From Pelomonas caseinilytica (lineage in GTDB: Bacteria > Pseudomonadota > Gammaproteobacteria > Burkholderiales > Burkholderiaceae_C): DNA of 64,000 nt. Shown piece after piece: positions 19,447 through 28,391 of the stretch; within the stretch, counting starts at the first letter, position 1, and the number at the start of each line of letters is the position of its first letter. The stretch is from assembly GCF_021353235.1 (NCBI RefSeq), contig NZ_JAJTWT010000008.1, positions 1-64,000 of the forward strand. The letters run 5' to 3'. The translations under genes and the position numbers were made by a program. A model generated the notes under the pieces. That model worked only from the letters and a program-made list of their open reading frames with translations. It searched no databases and was not told the DNA's origin.

Positions 19447-19486
19447 TCCCCTATGAAGACCGGTTCTCATAGGGGATTTTTCTTTG
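19447..19486 (+). terminator. intrinsic terminator after tRNA-His
   Basis: Ten-bp perfect stem TCCCCTATGA (19447-19456) and TCATAGGGGA (19467-19476), ten-base loop, followed by TTTTTCTTT. It ends the tRNA-His transcript. Confidence 0.9.
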
Positions 19487-19560
19487 GCGCCTTGTGCTGA
19501 CGCGGCTTCCTGAGGCCCACGAGGTCGCCAGCCAGCGGGATGAGGGCGAGGCCCCACCCA

Positions 19561-22500
19561 TCACACCGTTGCAGTCCACCAGGCGGCTGATGCGTCCTCG
19601 GTTGAGATGACGATTTCGTCGAACTGCAGCAGCGGCAGCTCGACAAAGCCTTGCCTGCCGATGACCGTGATGGCCAGCGCCAGGCTGCCGGACCGGGTCG
19701 ACGGCCGGACGGCGCCGTACCAGCTCGCCAGCTCTGCCGCGAGCGTGGTCGCCAGTTGCCCAGGATCATCGATGGCACTGGCAGTCAACAGCGTGATGGG
19801 CGCGGACACCAGCAAAGGCATCGTGTCACTGGCGGCGTATCGGCAGGCCACCGATACCTGCAGATGGGTCGCCGAGCCCTGGCCGACTTGAGCGATGGGT
19901 GTGAGGATGCCGGCCAGGGTGGCAGTCAGATTGGCGCCACGTGTGATCGCGAGCGGCCCCTGCCGGTGGATCAGCGGCACGACAGGCGACGCAAAGTCGA
20001 CCCTCGGCGTGCGGTGGATGAAGGTGCTGGCGGTGCGCCGGCCTTCGATCAGGTGAGCATTGCGAACGACCCAGCTGGACAGCATGCCGCTCTGCGCCTG
20101 CGTGATCTCCAGTGGGCCGAAGGACAGCGACAGGCGGGTCAGTGACGGCGGCGTCGGGAAGGTGTGAGACTGCGCGAGCCACTGCTCGCCGGCCGGGCTG
20201 CCTGCGTCTGGCGCAGGCGAGGGGGGCGAGTCGCCGGGTACCCAGGACTGGCCGTCTGCCGTGGTGAGCGTTGGCCAGTGAAGCGCCGGGTCGCCCAGCC
20301 CATGGCGCCCGAACAACGTCAGCTCGAATTCGCCGTTTGCGGCGGTACCTGTCCGCAGGCAGAAGCGCTCCCTCACCTCCGGCGGCCTGTCGGTCAGCGT
20401 GCCGGCTTTGACGGTGTGAAGCGCTTCCCAGGCCTCAGTGATGTTCTTCGCAAGGTCGCGGAATGCCTCCACCAGTTCGCGCGTGGAGGTCGTCGAGCCG
20501 GTCGGGCTGCCCTCGGCGCCTGCGGGTGTCAGCGCACGGAGCGTCGTGGCGACCGGTGGATACCAGGCCTGGAAGGCCGCGAGTTGCTGGAACAGCTTCC
20601 CGACCGTGTCCTGCGGCGCTGGCTGGATCTGCATGCCGGCCGCGGCCTCGTTGTAGGTCATGTCGAAGTGCAGCTGGTCTTGGGCGACGAGCTGCAGATT
20701 CATGTCGACGTCGTACAGCCACTGCATGGCCGCGGCGATCTCATCACTGGCGGTTGGCGGGCTGGCCGGCGAGGCCAAGGCCGCGGGCCGTGCGGTCTGT
20801 TGCAGCAGCGCGGGTTGCACGGGACTGAAGATCAGCGGCACCGGCAGCACCACCTCGTCAGCGATGGGCATCTGCAGAGGTGCGGCCTGCGGCTGCGCGA
20901 ACTTCGACCAGGCCCAGGGGACGTAGCCGAGGTGGGCCGCGCCCGGGTCGAAATCCTCCTGGAGATGGCTGACCTCGAAAGTCAGCGGCAGGCCGATCCG
21001 GGCCTGCAGGTCGGTCTGCGCGACCGTCACCAGCGTGGACATCCAGGGGCTGCCCTCGACCAGGTCCAGGCTGCCGCTCGACAAGCAGCAGGGGCGGCTG
21101 GCTGCGGCAGGCGAGGCACCCGGCAGCGACGGCGCACCGAGGCTGCCGAACAGCCGCGGCGCTGTCGCGGGGCTGGCGGGCGCTCCGCAGCCCGTCACGT
21201 GGATGGTGGCCCTTACCTGCAGGACGGTGTTGACCGTGAACGCGCTGGCGAGCTCGCCCAGCAAGGCCTGCTCGAGGCGCTCGCGCGCGGCGGTCAGGTC
21301 GCCAGCCGACCCGGTGTCGTCGAAGAGCGGTGACAGGCCCAGTGGGATGGCCTTGGCAAGCCTGTACTTCAGCGCCATGAGCTGTTCGAACAGGGCCTCG
21401 TCCTTGCTGCCGGCTTGGCTCTCCAGCAGGGAGATCGCCATTGCTGGCGCCGGGGCCAGCAGGGCATCGAAGGCGGCCAGGAAATCACGGGCCCACAGGT
21501 TCAGGTCGATGCCGACCCAAGTCCGGCCGTCGGCCACCGCCGTGATCGGCTTGACGCTGAGCGGTCGAAGCGCAAAGAAGGCGAATTCGCTGCCCAGCTT
21601 GACGTCCACGCCATGGCTGGCGCTCCAGCGCACGGCGCGGAGTGTGGGCAGGGCACCGGTGCCCGCGCCGGTGACGCCTGCGCGCCGTGCGAGCTTGAGG
21701 CAGCCGCCCTCGCCGTCGAAGTTCCGGAAGGCGCTTTCGAATGCCGCGGCGAAGTCGCTCAGGCCATCGGTGCCGCCGGGCGAGCCGCCTGACAGGTCGG
21801 GCGCGATGGCCTGGGCTACCCGAGCCACGCCGGGCAAGGCGGACAGCGCGTCGGGCGCGACCAGGGCCTCGGGGCGCGCCAGCGTGAGGGTCACCGTCAG
21901 CGGCACGATGAGCTGCGTCAAGGCCTGCACGGCGGCGTTGGGCACGGCCAGGCACAAGCTGGCGTCCACCGGGTCCACATGCAGCGGGGAAGCCGCCAGC
22001 GCAAGCTCGATCTGCGCTGCAATCGCCTGGGTCAGCGTGATCAGGCCGTTCGCCACGGCATGCGGATCGGTGCCGGGAAGGGGCTGGCCGCTGAGGCTGC
22101 AGGCCAGGCTCACGCTCATGTGCCGATCGGTGAGCTGGTCGATGATGAGACGGTAGCGAGACAGCGCGGCCTGCCAGGCGTCAAGCGCTCGGTCGCCTGT
22201 GATGCCGGCGGCGGGCGGTCCGCCCGCAGACGCTGGGTCCGGCACGATGGCCTGCGGGTCGAAGTTCAGCTTGAGCGCCAGCTGCGCCTGACCGTCTGTG
22301 CCCGGCTCGATCCTGTAGTGGATGAGCACCCCGGGCCATTCGGCCGGTCCGATGATCGGATCCTGGTACATCGGCGTCTGCTGGAGTTGCCGCAAGGGCG
22401 GCAGGGCATTGCCGTAGATGTCGATGATGCGCAGCGCGAGGCCGAGAGGCCGGCCGATGATGTCGTAACGGTTCACCGCGCCAGAGGGCGGCGGCAAAGA

Positions 22501-23847
22501 GGCACTGGCCGGGATGCTGCACAGGTATTTGGGCCAGGGACTGGGCGATGAGCCCGACCCGGCGGCGGGTGAGCCCGGCTCGGCGGCCTCCTGCGCCGGG
22601 TCGATGGGCGGGCTCCAATCGGACACCTCGTCACTACCTTCGCCCAGCACCGCGAACTGCAGCCGGTGATGGAGCTGGCGCATCGACACCGGGCCGTCAT
22701 CGGCCGCGGGCGGCCATTGCACCTGCACGGCCAGTGTGCCTGCCGGGTAGTTCGGCGTGCCGACCTGGACGGGCTGGCCCGTGCCAGGGTCACTCAATGC
22801 GGCGTACCAAGGCGTGGTGCGGCCATGCGCTCCCACCACCAGTGCGTTGGCGCAGGCCGGAACGGAGGTCGGGGTCGCGGCTGCGCCGAAGGTCAGCACG
22901 ACGTCCAGCTCGGCCGCTTGGCGGCCACTGCCGACGGGGGCGGTGAACAGCGACGCGGGAAGGTCCGCGCCGCTGGCGGACTGGTAGAAGAGGAAGAAGC
23001 CCGGCGCGTTCACCACGCCGCGCTCCCAGATCAACCGCAGGAAGCCCGCGACATCGGCCACCGCGGCGCGCGCCTCGGTGCGTGGCAGCGCAACGGCCTT
23101 TGCCGCCGGATCGGCGCCCTCCTGCGGAGCCAGCTCGAGCGAGGACAGGTCGGCCTTGATGAGCTGGACTTGCGGGCTGAGCGCGTCGGACGCCATCGAC
23201 GAGGCTTGGCGGCCGGCTGATGCGCTCTCCGCCGGCGCCGTGCAGGGGTAGAGCAGCGACAGGCTGGCCTGCGACAGGTCGCCGCCGAGAGCGAGGTGGA
23301 TCAGGTCCCGCGTCGCTGCGTCGGTGCCGCCGAGCTGGTAGACGTTGGGCAGGATGGACGGCGCATGCGAGCCCTCGGCCAGCGCCCCCGGCGCCGGCGA
23401 GCCGTCGGAGGCCATCGCGCCGCCGTGGCTGCACGGCAACTGCGTCAGTGACAAGCGGATATGCAATGCCGCCTGGGCAGGGATGGGCGGCGTGGGCGGA
23501 GACGACGGTGGATCGACGTTGAGCGCGGGAGGCAGCCCCTCGCTGATGGCCAGCGTCAGGCCTCCGTGGATCGCCTGCAAGGCGGTGAGGGTCTGGGGCA
23601 GCGGCAGCAAGGTCACCGTCTCGGTACCGTCGCCTTGCGGCCGCTCCCAGTCGATTCGGCGCTTCAGCGCCACGTACGCTGGCTGCAGGGTGATGGGGGG
23701 CACCCAGTCGAAGACCGGGTGGCCCGCGTGCTGCATCTGCAGGGAGGGTGATCCGGACCCCGCGGGCATGGGCGGTGCGGGTACCTCGGCCGGCGTCGTG
23801 GGGCCGCGCGGGGCGGCGTCGAAGGCCGGGCTCAACGCATCGGACAT
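19561..23847 (-). CDS. very large unrecognised protein, 1428 residues
   Basis: I do not recognise this protein. It has no signal peptide, no membrane helix and no obvious catalytic motif. The first 60 residues are Pro/Ala/Ser-rich and probably disordered. After that come alternating beta-rich stretches (for example YDIIGRPLGLALRIIDIYGN and GVLIHYRIEPGTDGQAQLAL) and Pro/Ser/Gly linkers, which gives the look of a multi-domain structural or binding protein. There are several helix-rich blocks (about residues 830-900 and 1080-1180). The frame is continuous over 4.3 kb with third-position GC bias, so it is coding. The upstream ribosome site is weak (AGGG). It stands alone between tRNA-His and an Lrp regulator, with no apparent operon partner. 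A secreted or contractile-machine cargo role is possible but unsupported. Confidence 0.75.
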   Translation of the reverse strand: MSDALSPAFDAAPRGPTTPAEVPAPPMPAGSGSPSLQMQHAGHPVFDWVPPITLQPAYVALKRRIDWERPQGDGTETVTLLPLPQTLTALQAIHGGLTLAISEGLPPALNVDPPSSPPTPPIPAQAALHIRLSLTQLPCSHGGAMASDGSPAPGALAEGSHAPSILPNVYQLGGTDAATRDLIHLALGGDLSQASLSLLYPCTAPAESASAGRQASSMASDALSPQVQLIKADLSSLELAPQEGADPAAKAVALPRTEARAAVADVAGFLRLIWERGVVNAPGFFLFYQSASGADLPASLFTAPVGSGRQAAELDVVLTFGAAATPTSVPACANALVVGAHGRTTPWYAALSDPGTGQPVQVGTPNYPAGTLAVQVQWPPAADDGPVSMRQLHHRLQFAVLGEGSDEVSDWSPPIDPAQEAAEPGSPAAGSGSSPSPWPKYLCSIPASASLPPPSGAVNRYDIIGRPLGLALRIIDIYGNALPPLRQLQQTPMYQDPIIGPAEWPGVLIHYRIEPGTDGQAQLALKLNFDPQAIVPDPASAGGPPAAGITGDRALDAWQAALSRYRLIIDQLTDRHMSVSLACSLSGQPLPGTDPHAVANGLITLTQAIAAQIELALAASPLHVDPVDASLCLAVPNAAVQALTQLIVPLTVTLTLARPEALVAPDALSALPGVARVAQAIAPDLSGGSPGGTDGLSDFAAAFESAFRNFDGEGGCLKLARRAGVTGAGTGALPTLRAVRWSASHGVDVKLGSEFAFFALRPLSVKPITAVADGRTWVGIDLNLWARDFLAAFDALLAPAPAMAISLLESQAGSKDEALFEQLMALKYRLAKAIPLGLSPLFDDTGSAGDLTAARERLEQALLGELASAFTVNTVLQVRATIHVTGCGAPASPATAPRLFGSLGAPSLPGASPAAASRPCCLSSGSLDLVEGSPWMSTLVTVAQTDLQARIGLPLTFEVSHLQEDFDPGAAHLGYVPWAWSKFAQPQAAPLQMPIADEVVLPVPLIFSPVQPALLQQTARPAALASPASPPTASDEIAAAMQWLYDVDMNLQLVAQDQLHFDMTYNEAAAGMQIQPAPQDTVGKLFQQLAAFQAWYPPVATTLRALTPAGAEGSPTGSTTSTRELVEAFRDLAKNITEAWEALHTVKAGTLTDRPPEVRERFCLRTGTAANGEFELTLFGRHGLGDPALHWPTLTTADGQSWVPGDSPPSPAPDAGSPAGEQWLAQSHTFPTPPSLTRLSLSFGPLEITQAQSGMLSSWVVRNAHLIEGRRTASTFIHRTPRVDFASPVVPLIHRQGPLAITRGANLTATLAGILTPIAQVGQGSATHLQVSVACRYAASDTMPLLVSAPITLLTASAIDDPGQLATTLAAELASWYGAVRPSTRSGSLALAITVIGRQGFVELPLLQFDEIVISTEDASAAWWTATV

Positions 23848-24005
23848 GGTGTCTGCCCTGGTGTGCCCAGGATTTCGTCGGCGGGGGCTGCCGCCTGTCG
23901 ATGTAACTCGCGAGTTCGGCGGATGTCAATGCCGCGGCGAAGCCGCCGCAGGCCTCGTGAAGTCGCCACGGTCGGCCGGTGCTGCCGAGCTGGCGATGGC
24001 CGTTC

Positions 24006-24494
24006 TCAAACCACGTAGCTCAGCGGCAGCGCCGTCGTCAGCTTGAGTTCCTCCATCGCGAAGCTCGAGCTCACGTCGTGCAACTGCGTGCCGGCGATGA
24101 GGCGCTTGTAGACGCGGTCGTAGGCGGCGATGTCGGGCACGACGACGCGAAGCAGGTAGTCCACGTCGCCGCTCATGCGGTAGAACTCGACGACTTCGGG
24201 GATGGCCTGCACGGTGGCCTTGAAGGTGTCGAACCACTCCTGCGTGTGCGTGCTGGTGCGCACCGAGACGAAGACGGTCACCCCCACGTTCACCTTCTGC
24301 GCATCCAGCAAGGCCACCTGGCGGGTGATGACGCCGGCCTCCTTGAGGCGCTGGATGCGGCGCCAGCAGGGCGTGGTCGACAGGCCCACCCGCTGGGCTA
24401 CCTCCGCGACCTGCAGGTCCGCGTCCTGCTGGAGGATGTCCAGAATCCGGATATCGATGGAATCCAATTTCATGGATTTGATGATATCCAGCAT
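24006..24494 (-). CDS. Lrp/AsnC family transcriptional regulator
   Basis: 162 residues: an N-terminal helix-turn-helix (LQVAEVAQRVGLSTTPCWRRIQRL, about 28-52) and a C-terminal RAM ligand-binding and oligomerisation domain containing SGDVDYLLRVVVPD. Lrp-type regulators bind amino acids. This one is divergent, across 104 bp, from a cysteine-desulfurase fusion gene, so a cysteine or sulfur-amino-acid effector is a reasonable guess (compare DecR/YbaO, which senses cysteine). The start at 24494 has GAGAG close by; an alternative ATG at 24473 gives the more usual MKLDSIDIRIL beginning. Confidence 0.9.
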   Translation of the reverse strand: MLDIIKSMKLDSIDIRILDILQQDADLQVAEVAQRVGLSTTPCWRRIQRLKEAGVITRQVALLDAQKVNVGVTVFVSVRTSTHTQEWFDTFKATVQAIPEVVEFYRMSGDVDYLLRVVVPDIAAYDRVYKRLIAGTQLHDVSSSFAMEELKLTTALPLSYVV

Positions 24495-24598
24495 GGCATG
24501 CTCTCATTTGGCGGGTTGGCGCCAGCGTGCGCAAACCGTTTCCCAGCCTCGATGGGAACAATGCGCGCCAGCCTTCCCACTGCCGGCGGATCTGCTCC

Positions 24599-26851
24599 AT
24601 GGAAATCTATCTCGACGCCAATGCCACGACCCCCGTCCTGCCGCAGGCCCGCGAGGCGGCCCTGGCGGTGATGGCGGAGGACTTCGGCAATCCCAGCAGC
24701 GTGCACAGCACCGGCCTGAAGGCGCGGGCCCTGGTGGACAGCGTGAGGGCGCGGGCTCGGCGCGTGCTGGGGGCGGACACCGGCCGCCTGCTCTTCCTGA
24801 GCGGTGCGACCGAAGGCATCCAGACGGCCGTGCTGTCGGCCCTGAGCGCGCTGCGCGAACGCCTCGCGCAGCCCCAGGCGCCCGAGCTGCTGCTCTACGG
24901 GGCGACCGAGCACAAGGCCGTGCCTGAAGCGCTCCGGCACTGGAACGCGCTGCTCGGCCTCGACCTCCAGGTGCTGGCCATCCCGGTCGGCCGCGATGGC
25001 CGCCACGACCTCGGCTGGCTGCGGGAACACGCGCCGCGGGCCGGCCTGGTCTGCACCATGGCGGCGAACAACGAGACCGGCGTCATCAGCGACCTCGACG
25101 GCATCGAGGCCGCTCTGGCGGGCAGCGCGGCGCTCTGGATGGTCGACGGCGTGCAGGCCCTGGGCAAGCTGCCTTTGCGCCTGGCCGGGCGACGCATCGA
25201 CTACGCGCCCTTCTCGGGCCACAAGCTCTACGCGCCCAAGGGCGTCGGCCTGCTCTACGTTCGCGAAGCCGCGCCCTTCACGCCGCTGCTGGCCGGCGGC
25301 GGGCAGGAGGGCGCCCTGCGCTCGGGCACGGAGAACATGTCGGGCATCGCGGCCCTGGGCGCCGTGCTCGCCGCGCTGGAGGACGGCCAGACCTTCCGCG
25401 ACGCCGCGACGCTGGCCGCCTACCGCCGTGATCTGGCGGAGGCCCTGCACCAGGCCTTCCCGGGCCTGGTATTCAACGCGCCGCCCGACCTCTGCCTGCC
25501 GACGACCCTCAACTTCTCCGTGCCCGGGCTCAGTTCCAAGCTGCTGCTGGACCTGTTCGACGCCGCCGAGCTGCGGGTCAGCGGCGGCTCGGCCTGCAGC
25601 GCCGCCAAGGCCGCGCCGAGCTATGTGCTCGAGGCCATGGGCCTGCCGGCCTGGCAGACGGCCTCGGCGGTGCGCCTGTCGTTCGGGCCGGTGGCCGACC
25701 GCGCCTTCATCGACGAGGCCTGCGCCCGCATCCGCGTCTGTGGCGAGTCGCTGCGCGCCAGTTGCCTGGCCCCCCAGACCACCGGCGAGGCCGCCCCGGC
25801 CGACGGCGTCACCCGCTTCGTCGTGGAGGGCGCCTGCTGCTACCTGCTGGCTGACGCCGCGAGCCGCCGCGCCGTCGTCATCGACCCCTTGCCCGAGTTG
25901 ACCGGGCGCATCGCCCAGTGGCTGGGCTGCCAGGGCTACGCGCTGGCAGCGGTGCTGGACACCCACAGCCATGGCGACCACGCCTCCTCCGCGCCCGAGT
26001 TGCTGAAGGCCTTGGCGCAGGACCCCGGCGAAGTCGACGGCCTGGGCTGGCCGCTCGGCCGCGAGGCCATCGCACTCGGTGCGCTGAAGCTGACCCGCCT
26101 GGCCGTGCCCGGCCACACCCGGGACTCGACCGCCTACCTCCTCCACGACGCGCAAGGCCTGCGGCTGGCCTTCGTCGGCGACACGGTGATGCCCGGAGCG
26201 TTGGGGCGCAGCGACTTCGAACAAAGCGCGCCGCTGGACTACGGCGCCTCGCTGCGCCGGCTGGCCGAGGCCGTCGGCCCGCAGACGCTGCTGCTGCCGG
26301 GGCACGACTACGAAGACCGCTTCGCCAGCACCCTGGCCGTCGAATGCGCCGTGCAGCCCTTGCTTGCCGACGTGCTCGGAGGCCGGCTGGACGACGAAGC
26401 CTTCGCCTCGGCCAAGGCCGTGCTGGAACGCGACCTCGCCTTGACCCGCTACCAGACCGTCGCCTGCGGCGCCCGGGTCGATGGGGGAGGGGAGTGCACG
26501 TCGAGCCAGATCAGCCCCGCCGAATTGAGGCAGCTGCTGGGCGAACCGGCGGCTGTCGTGCTCGTGGACGTGCGCGAGCCCTACGAGCAACGCCTGGGCC
26601 AGGTGCCCGAGCTCGGCGCCCGGGTGCAGCGCGAGGCCGTGGCGCTCTCCGGCCTGCCCAATGCCATGGGCCGTTGGCTGTCGCTGCCGGCCGAGACGAT
26701 GGTCGTCTTCTTCTGCCGCAGCGGCAATCGCAGCGCGCAGGCGGCGCGCGCCCTGCGCCGCCTCGGCCACGAACGCGCGTCGAGCCTGACAGGCGGGCTG
26801 GCCCTGTGGCCCCGGCAGAGCGCGGCCTCGGACGCCGCCTTCGCCATCTGA
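24599..26851 (+). CDS. cysteine desulfurase / ETHE1-like MBL / rhodanese triple fusion
   Basis: 750 residues, three sulfur-handling domains in one chain. Residues 1-385: class V aminotransferase of the NifS/IscS type with PLP-stacking His104, PLP lysine K209 in FSGHKLYAPKG and catalytic Cys333 in GGSACSAAKAAPSYVL. Residues 400-625: metallo-beta-lactamase fold close to persulfide dioxygenase ETHE1, with HSHGDH (456-461), PGHT (H506), Asp528 in FVGDT, GRSDF and PGHD (H569). Residues 640-745: rhodanese with active Cys706 in FFCRSGNRS. All key residues are intact. Inferred role: remove sulfur from cysteine as persulfide, then oxidise it or pass it on (sulfite, thiosulfate). The ATG at 24599 is chosen because the NifS motif YLDANATTP follows at once; the frame is open from 24527. 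An Lrp regulator is divergent. Confidence 0.88.
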   Translation: MEIYLDANATTPVLPQAREAALAVMAEDFGNPSSVHSTGLKARALVDSVRARARRVLGADTGRLLFLSGATEGIQTAVLSALSALRERLAQPQAPELLLYGATEHKAVPEALRHWNALLGLDLQVLAIPVGRDGRHDLGWLREHAPRAGLVCTMAANNETGVISDLDGIEAALAGSAALWMVDGVQALGKLPLRLAGRRIDYAPFSGHKLYAPKGVGLLYVREAAPFTPLLAGGGQEGALRSGTENMSGIAALGAVLAALEDGQTFRDAATLAAYRRDLAEALHQAFPGLVFNAPPDLCLPTTLNFSVPGLSSKLLLDLFDAAELRVSGGSACSAAKAAPSYVLEAMGLPAWQTASAVRLSFGPVADRAFIDEACARIRVCGESLRASCLAPQTTGEAAPADGVTRFVVEGACCYLLADAASRRAVVIDPLPELTGRIAQWLGCQGYALAAVLDTHSHGDHASSAPELLKALAQDPGEVDGLGWPLGREAIALGALKLTRLAVPGHTRDSTAYLLHDAQGLRLAFVGDTVMPGALGRSDFEQSAPLDYGASLRRLAEAVGPQTLLLPGHDYEDRFASTLAVECAVQPLLADVLGGRLDDEAFASAKAVLERDLALTRYQTVACGARVDGGGECTSSQISPAELRQLLGEPAAVVLVDVREPYEQRLGQVPELGARVQREAVALSGLPNAMGRWLSLPAETMVVFFCRSGNRSAQAARALRRLGHERASSLTGGLALWPRQSAASDAAFAI

Positions 26852-26855
26852 AGCG

Positions 26856-26882
26856 CGCTTTCCGGCCACCGGCCGGAAAGCG
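26856..26882. repeat. 12-bp perfect inverted repeat after the triple-fusion gene
   Basis: Arms CGCTTTCCGGCC (26856-26867) and GGCCGGAAAGCG (26871-26882), three-base loop, starting five bases after the stop codon. Probably ends the transcript, although no T run follows. Confidence 0.55.
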
Positions 26883-26933
26883 TCCCGGGCCCGTGGGCAT
26901 TCGCCTTGCCGCGCTGTGGCGGTGCTGGCGGTG

Positions 26934-26961
26934 TCGTTAGAATAAATTAGACATCTAACGA
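26934..26961. promoter_or_regulatory. palindromic operator upstream of the MarR gene
   Basis: TCGTTAGA (26934-26941) and TCTAACGA (26954-26961) are exact inverted half-sites separated by 12 AT-rich bases. They lie 27 bp before the MarR start, in an AT-rich island within GC-rich DNA. TAGAAT at 26938-26943 could be a -10 element overlapping the left arm, as expected for MarR autorepression. Confidence 0.65.
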
Positions 26962-26988
26962 TTAGCCGACGAATCAACCGGCCCCGCC

Positions 26989-27423
26989 ATGCCTACCACC
27001 GAAGAGCGCTTTTCCCTGGCGCTGCACAACACCGCCCGCATCTGGCGCCAGGCCATCGACCGCCGGCTCAAGGACCTCGGCGTCGGGCAAGCCGGCTGGC
27101 TGGCCATCGCCAACGTCGCCAAGTCGAAGGAGCCCCTGTCCCAGATCGAGTTGGCCAACCGGCTGGGCGTCGAGGGCCCCTCCGTCGTCGCCCTCGTGGA
27201 CCGCCTCGTCAAGGCCGGGCTGGTGCAGCGCGTGCCGTCCGAGACCGATCGGCGCATCAAGCATGTCGTGCTGACCGAGGCCGGGCGCCAGCTCTACGCC
27301 AAGGTCAAGACGGCGGCCGACGCCTACCGCGTGGAGTTGCTCGGTGGCATCGACAAGTCCCGCCTGCAAGCCGCCACCGAACTGCTCGAGGAACTGCAGG
27401 CCATGGTGGAGGCCAGCCTGTGA
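26989..27423 (+). CDS. MarR family transcriptional regulator
   Basis: 144 residues with the winged helix-turn-helix (LSQIELANRLGVEGPSVVALVDRLVKAGLV, about 48-78, quoted here for position) and wing residues SETDRRIKHV, where DxR is conserved. These repressors usually bind phenolic or aromatic ligands and control an adjacent gene, but no obvious target is next to it; the downstream gene encodes an EF-hand protein 253 bp away. The palindrome just upstream suggests autoregulation. Confidence 0.92.
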   Translation: MPTTEERFSLALHNTARIWRQAIDRRLKDLGVGQAGWLAIANVAKSKEPLSQIELANRLGVEGPSVVALVDRLVKAGLVQRVPSETDRRIKHVVLTEAGRQLYAKVKTAADAYRVELLGGIDKSRLQAATELLEELQAMVEASL

Positions 27424-27516
27424 CGGGCGCCGACCTGCAACTCCCGCATCGGCCAGCCCATGTGCCGGGAGACGGCGCCCAGGGCGGCAAGGACCGAGGG
27501 GTGACAGGCATTGCGC

Positions 27517-27544
27517 GAACTGGGCGGTGATTGCCGCCCAGTTC
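27517..27544. repeat. inverted repeat downstream of MarR gene
   Basis: GAACTGGGCGG (27517-27527) and CCGCCCAGTTC (27534-27544), six-base spacer, extended by one further C-G pair. It is in the 253-bp gap between the MarR gene and the EF-hand gene. Either a terminator without a T run or an operator. Nothing else was recognised in the gap. Confidence 0.5.
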
Positions 27545-27676
27545 GTCCGCTCAAACCCCGCTTTATGTCGGTGCCGACACATGGCGCATACGAAGGCTTG
27601 ACTCGCACTTTCAAGAATGAACCGTCCCGCCGCGCCGGCGCCGCGGGGCGATCCAAACCATTGAAAGGAGTCCCCA

Positions 27677-28387
27677 ATGAGCACGATCAGCGGCCTGGGC
27701 GGTGCCAACCGGTCCTGGGAAAACCTCCCGAACCGTCGGGCCGAAAATGAAGCCCGCATGTTCGCCAAGGTCGACAGCGACGGCAGCGGCGGTGTCGATG
27801 CCACCGAGCTGAAGGCCATGCTGGAGAAGGGGCCGCTCAGCGGCCAGGCCGGCGACAGCGCCGAGCTGTTGAAGAAGATGGACAGTGACGGCAACGGCAG
27901 CCTGACCAGCGAAGAGCTGAGCCAGGGCATGCGCGATCTGATGCCGCCGCCGTCGACGCTGGAGTTCGCGCAGTCTCGCAGTGCGGCCAACGGCGAAGGC
28001 GGCGAGGACGGCGACATGTTCGCCAAGCTCGACACTGATGGCGACGGCCAGCTGTCGCGCACCGAGTTCGAGGCCGGCAGGACGCAGCGGCACGAAGGCG
28101 GCCCGCACGGCGCCGGCGGCCCGCCACCCTCCTCGTCGGGCAGCGGTGAGACCAGCGCGACCTCGACCACCTACGACCCGCTGGACGCCAACCAGGACGG
28201 CACGGTCTCGCCGATCGAGCGGCTGGCCGGCCAGTTGAAGGAGCTTGCACAAACGGCGAGTTCCGACGGCAACTCCGGCAGCGCCAACGGCGACATCGCT
28301 GCCCTGGCGCAGAAGCTCTACGACCAGCTCAGCAAGAACTGGCTGCAGCAATCCGGCGTTGACTCGCAGCTCAGCGTTTCGGCTTGA
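27677..28387 (+). CDS. four-EF-hand calcium-binding protein
   Basis: 236 residues, no signal peptide. Four 12-residue EF-hand loops are visible at about residues 33-44 (DSDGSGGVDATE), 69-80 (DSDGNGSLTSEE), 119-130 (DTDGDGQLSRTE) and 170-181 (DANQDGTVSPIE). All carry the Ca-coordinating acidic residues at positions 1, 3, 5 and 12. A Gly/Pro/Ser-rich linker separates the third and fourth. The arrangement recalls the EF-hand proteins related to Xanthomonas XopAW, but there is no type III machinery here to support an effector role. A good AAGGAG ribosome site precedes the ATG. It converges with the FAD oxidoreductase gene 4 bp away. Confidence 0.87.
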   Translation: MSTISGLGGANRSWENLPNRRAENEARMFAKVDSDGSGGVDATELKAMLEKGPLSGQAGDSAELLKKMDSDGNGSLTSEELSQGMRDLMPPPSTLEFAQSRSAANGEGGEDGDMFAKLDTDGDGQLSRTEFEAGRTQRHEGGPHGAGGPPPSSSGSGETSATSTTYDPLDANQDGTVSPIERLAGQLKELAQTASSDGNSGSANGDIAALAQKLYDQLSKNWLQQSGVDSQLSVSA

Positions 28388-28391
28388 CGCA

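Noticed and set aside
19435-23847. Genomic island inserted at tRNA-His
   Set aside because: No integrase, no duplicated tRNA 3-prime end and no clear composition break were seen; only one unusual gene is present.
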